From Amphiduros pacificus (Eukaryota > Annelida > Polychaeta > Phyllodocida > Hesionidae): 64,000 nucleotides of DNA. The DNA lies in NCBI GenBank assembly GCA_949316495.1, contig OX439007.1, positions 7,282,049-7,346,048 of the forward strand, in the 5' to 3' direction. Made by a program: the position numbers and the translations under genes. Under the pieces are notes generated by a model. That model was not told the DNA's origin and did no database searches. It worked only from the letters and a program-made list of their open reading frames with translations. Of this stretch, positions 62,801 to 64,000 are shown piece by piece; the first letter of the stretch is position 1; each line of letters begins with the position of its first letter.

Positions 62801-64000
62801 TATCACAATGTATGCTATATGGGGCGGTGCATTAAGGCAGCTTGTTTATGATAGCCTAAACCTCCCCTTATATATCACATTCATTATATGATATCACAAT
62901 GTATGCTATATGGGGCCGTGCATTAAGGCAGCTTGTTTATGATAGCTTAAGCCTCCCCTTATATATCACATTCATTATATGATATCACAATGTATGTTAT
63001 ATGGGGCGGTGCATTAAGGCAGCTTGTTTATGATAGCCTAAACCTCCCCTTATATATCACATTCATTATATGATATCACAATGTATGCTATATGGGGCCG
63101 TGCATTAAGGCAGCTTGTTTATGATAGCCTAACCCTCCCCTTATATATCACATTCATTATATGATATCACAATGTATGTTATATGGGGCGGTGCATTAAG
63201 GCAGCTTGTTTATGATAGCCTAAACCTCCCCTTATATATCACATTCATTATATGATATCACAATGTATGCTATATGGGGCGGTGCATTAAGGCAGCTTGT
63301 TTATGATAGCTTAAGCCTCCCCTTATATATCACATTCATTATATGATATCACAATGTATGTTATATGGGGCCGTGCATTAAGGCAGCTTGTTTATGATAG
63401 CTTAAGCCTCCCCTTATATATCACATTCATTATATGATATCACAATGTATGCTATATGGGGCCGTGCATTAAGGCAGCTTGTTTATGATAGCTTAAACCT
63501 CCCCTTATATATCACATTCATTATATGATATCACAATGTATGCTATATGCGGCCGTGCATTAAGGCAGCTTGTTTATGATAGCCTAAACCTCCCCTTATA
63601 TATCACATTCATTATACGATATCCCAGTGTATGCTATATGCGGCCGTGCATTAAGGCAGCTTGTTTATGATAGCTTAAGCCTCCCCTTATATATCACATT
63701 CATTATATGATATCACAATGTATGCTATATGGGGCGGTGCATTAAGGCAGCTTGTTTATGATAGCTTAAACCTCCCCTTATATATCACATTCATTATATG
63801 ATATCACAATGTATGCTATATGGGGCGGTGCATTAAGGCAGCTTGTTTATGATAGCTTAAGCCTCCCCTTATATATCACATTCATTATATGATATCACAA
63901 TGTATGCTATATGGGGCCGTGCATTAAGGCAGCTTGTTTATGATAGCTTAAACCTCCCCTTATATATCACATTCATTATATGATATCACAATGTATGCTA
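59844..64000. repeat. 91-bp satellite, ~46 units, continues past the window
   Basis: The unit contains tgatagcctaagcctcccct, tatatatcacattcattata, tgatatcacaatgtatgcta and tatggggcggtgcattaagg. Common variants are ggcggt/ggccgt, cctaa/cttaa and agcc/aacc. A rarer multi-change variant (tacgatatcccagtg) appears at ~60337, ~60890 and ~63615. The unit contains a weak dyad (cctcccctta against tatggggcgg). Confidence 0.97.

Overview
This window looks like an intron- and repeat-rich eukaryotic nuclear genome. Three copies of one roughly 310-bp tRNA-derived SINE ending in (CAAA)n, a Crypton-type tyrosine recombinase, a C2H2 zinc-finger gene with a splice acceptor just upstream, and long AT-rich non-coding tracts all fit an invertebrate. 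From the style of the SINE I infer a mollusc, perhaps a gastropod; the species cannot be named from sequence alone. There are no bacterial features, CRISPR arrays, rRNA genes or convincing functional tRNA genes.

Only two long reading frames are believable proteins. The first (122-1677, +) is a tyrosine recombinase of the Crypton/DUF3504 kind with a full R-K-HxxR-H-Y active site, preceded by a good 3' splice site. The second (41058-42149, +) is a poly-C2H2 zinc-finger protein with about 12 finger units. Its in-frame ATG follows a splice acceptor, but TGA stands where the first zinc-binding Cys of finger 1 should be. A strong donor at 33244/33245 may end its non-coding first exon.

The most striking object is a 7.4-kb foldback element at 33428-40813, which would lie inside that putative first intron. 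It has a perfect 9-bp target-site duplication, near-identical termini of about 300 bp, and two opposed arms made of about 20 and about 16 copies of a 180-bp repeat around a 0.37-kb non-coding spacer. It resembles Drosophila Foldback and some Mutator-like elements in architecture. I recognise no named family.

Layout: 0-2.1 kb Crypton, a 109-bp duplication of its 3' end and a 70-bp-arm hairpin; 2.9-3.2 kb minisatellite; 5.9 kb CAA/TAA microsatellite and a possible retroposon tail; 8.5 kb a dispersed repeat with a 20-bp minisatellite inside; 10.8 kb SINE; 17.1 kb small TIR element; 17.9 kb second SINE type; 18.9 kb 20-bp array; 20.1-20.95 kb TIR transposon with a SINE inside; 22.7-23.35 kb 334-bp tandem duplication with (AT)n; 23.6-24.9 kb 60-bp array; 25.9 kb 12-bp array; 28.2-30.0 kb pair of 460-bp direct repeats; 30.8 kb SINE; 31.5-32.2 kb deleted LINE; 32.3 kb 31-bp array; 33.4-40.8 kb foldback element; 41-42.45 kb zinc-finger gene running into a 20-bp array; 43.2-44.45 kb 40/80-bp array; 46.9-48.5 kb 35/38-bp array; 52.2-53.25 kb 20-bp array; 56.4 kb third SINE type; 57.1-59.06 kb 52-bp array; 59.84 kb to the window end a 91-bp satellite. 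Tandem repeats, including the foldback arms, cover roughly 20 of 64 kb. Several arrays are open in many frames only because their units lack stops; I do not treat these as genes.
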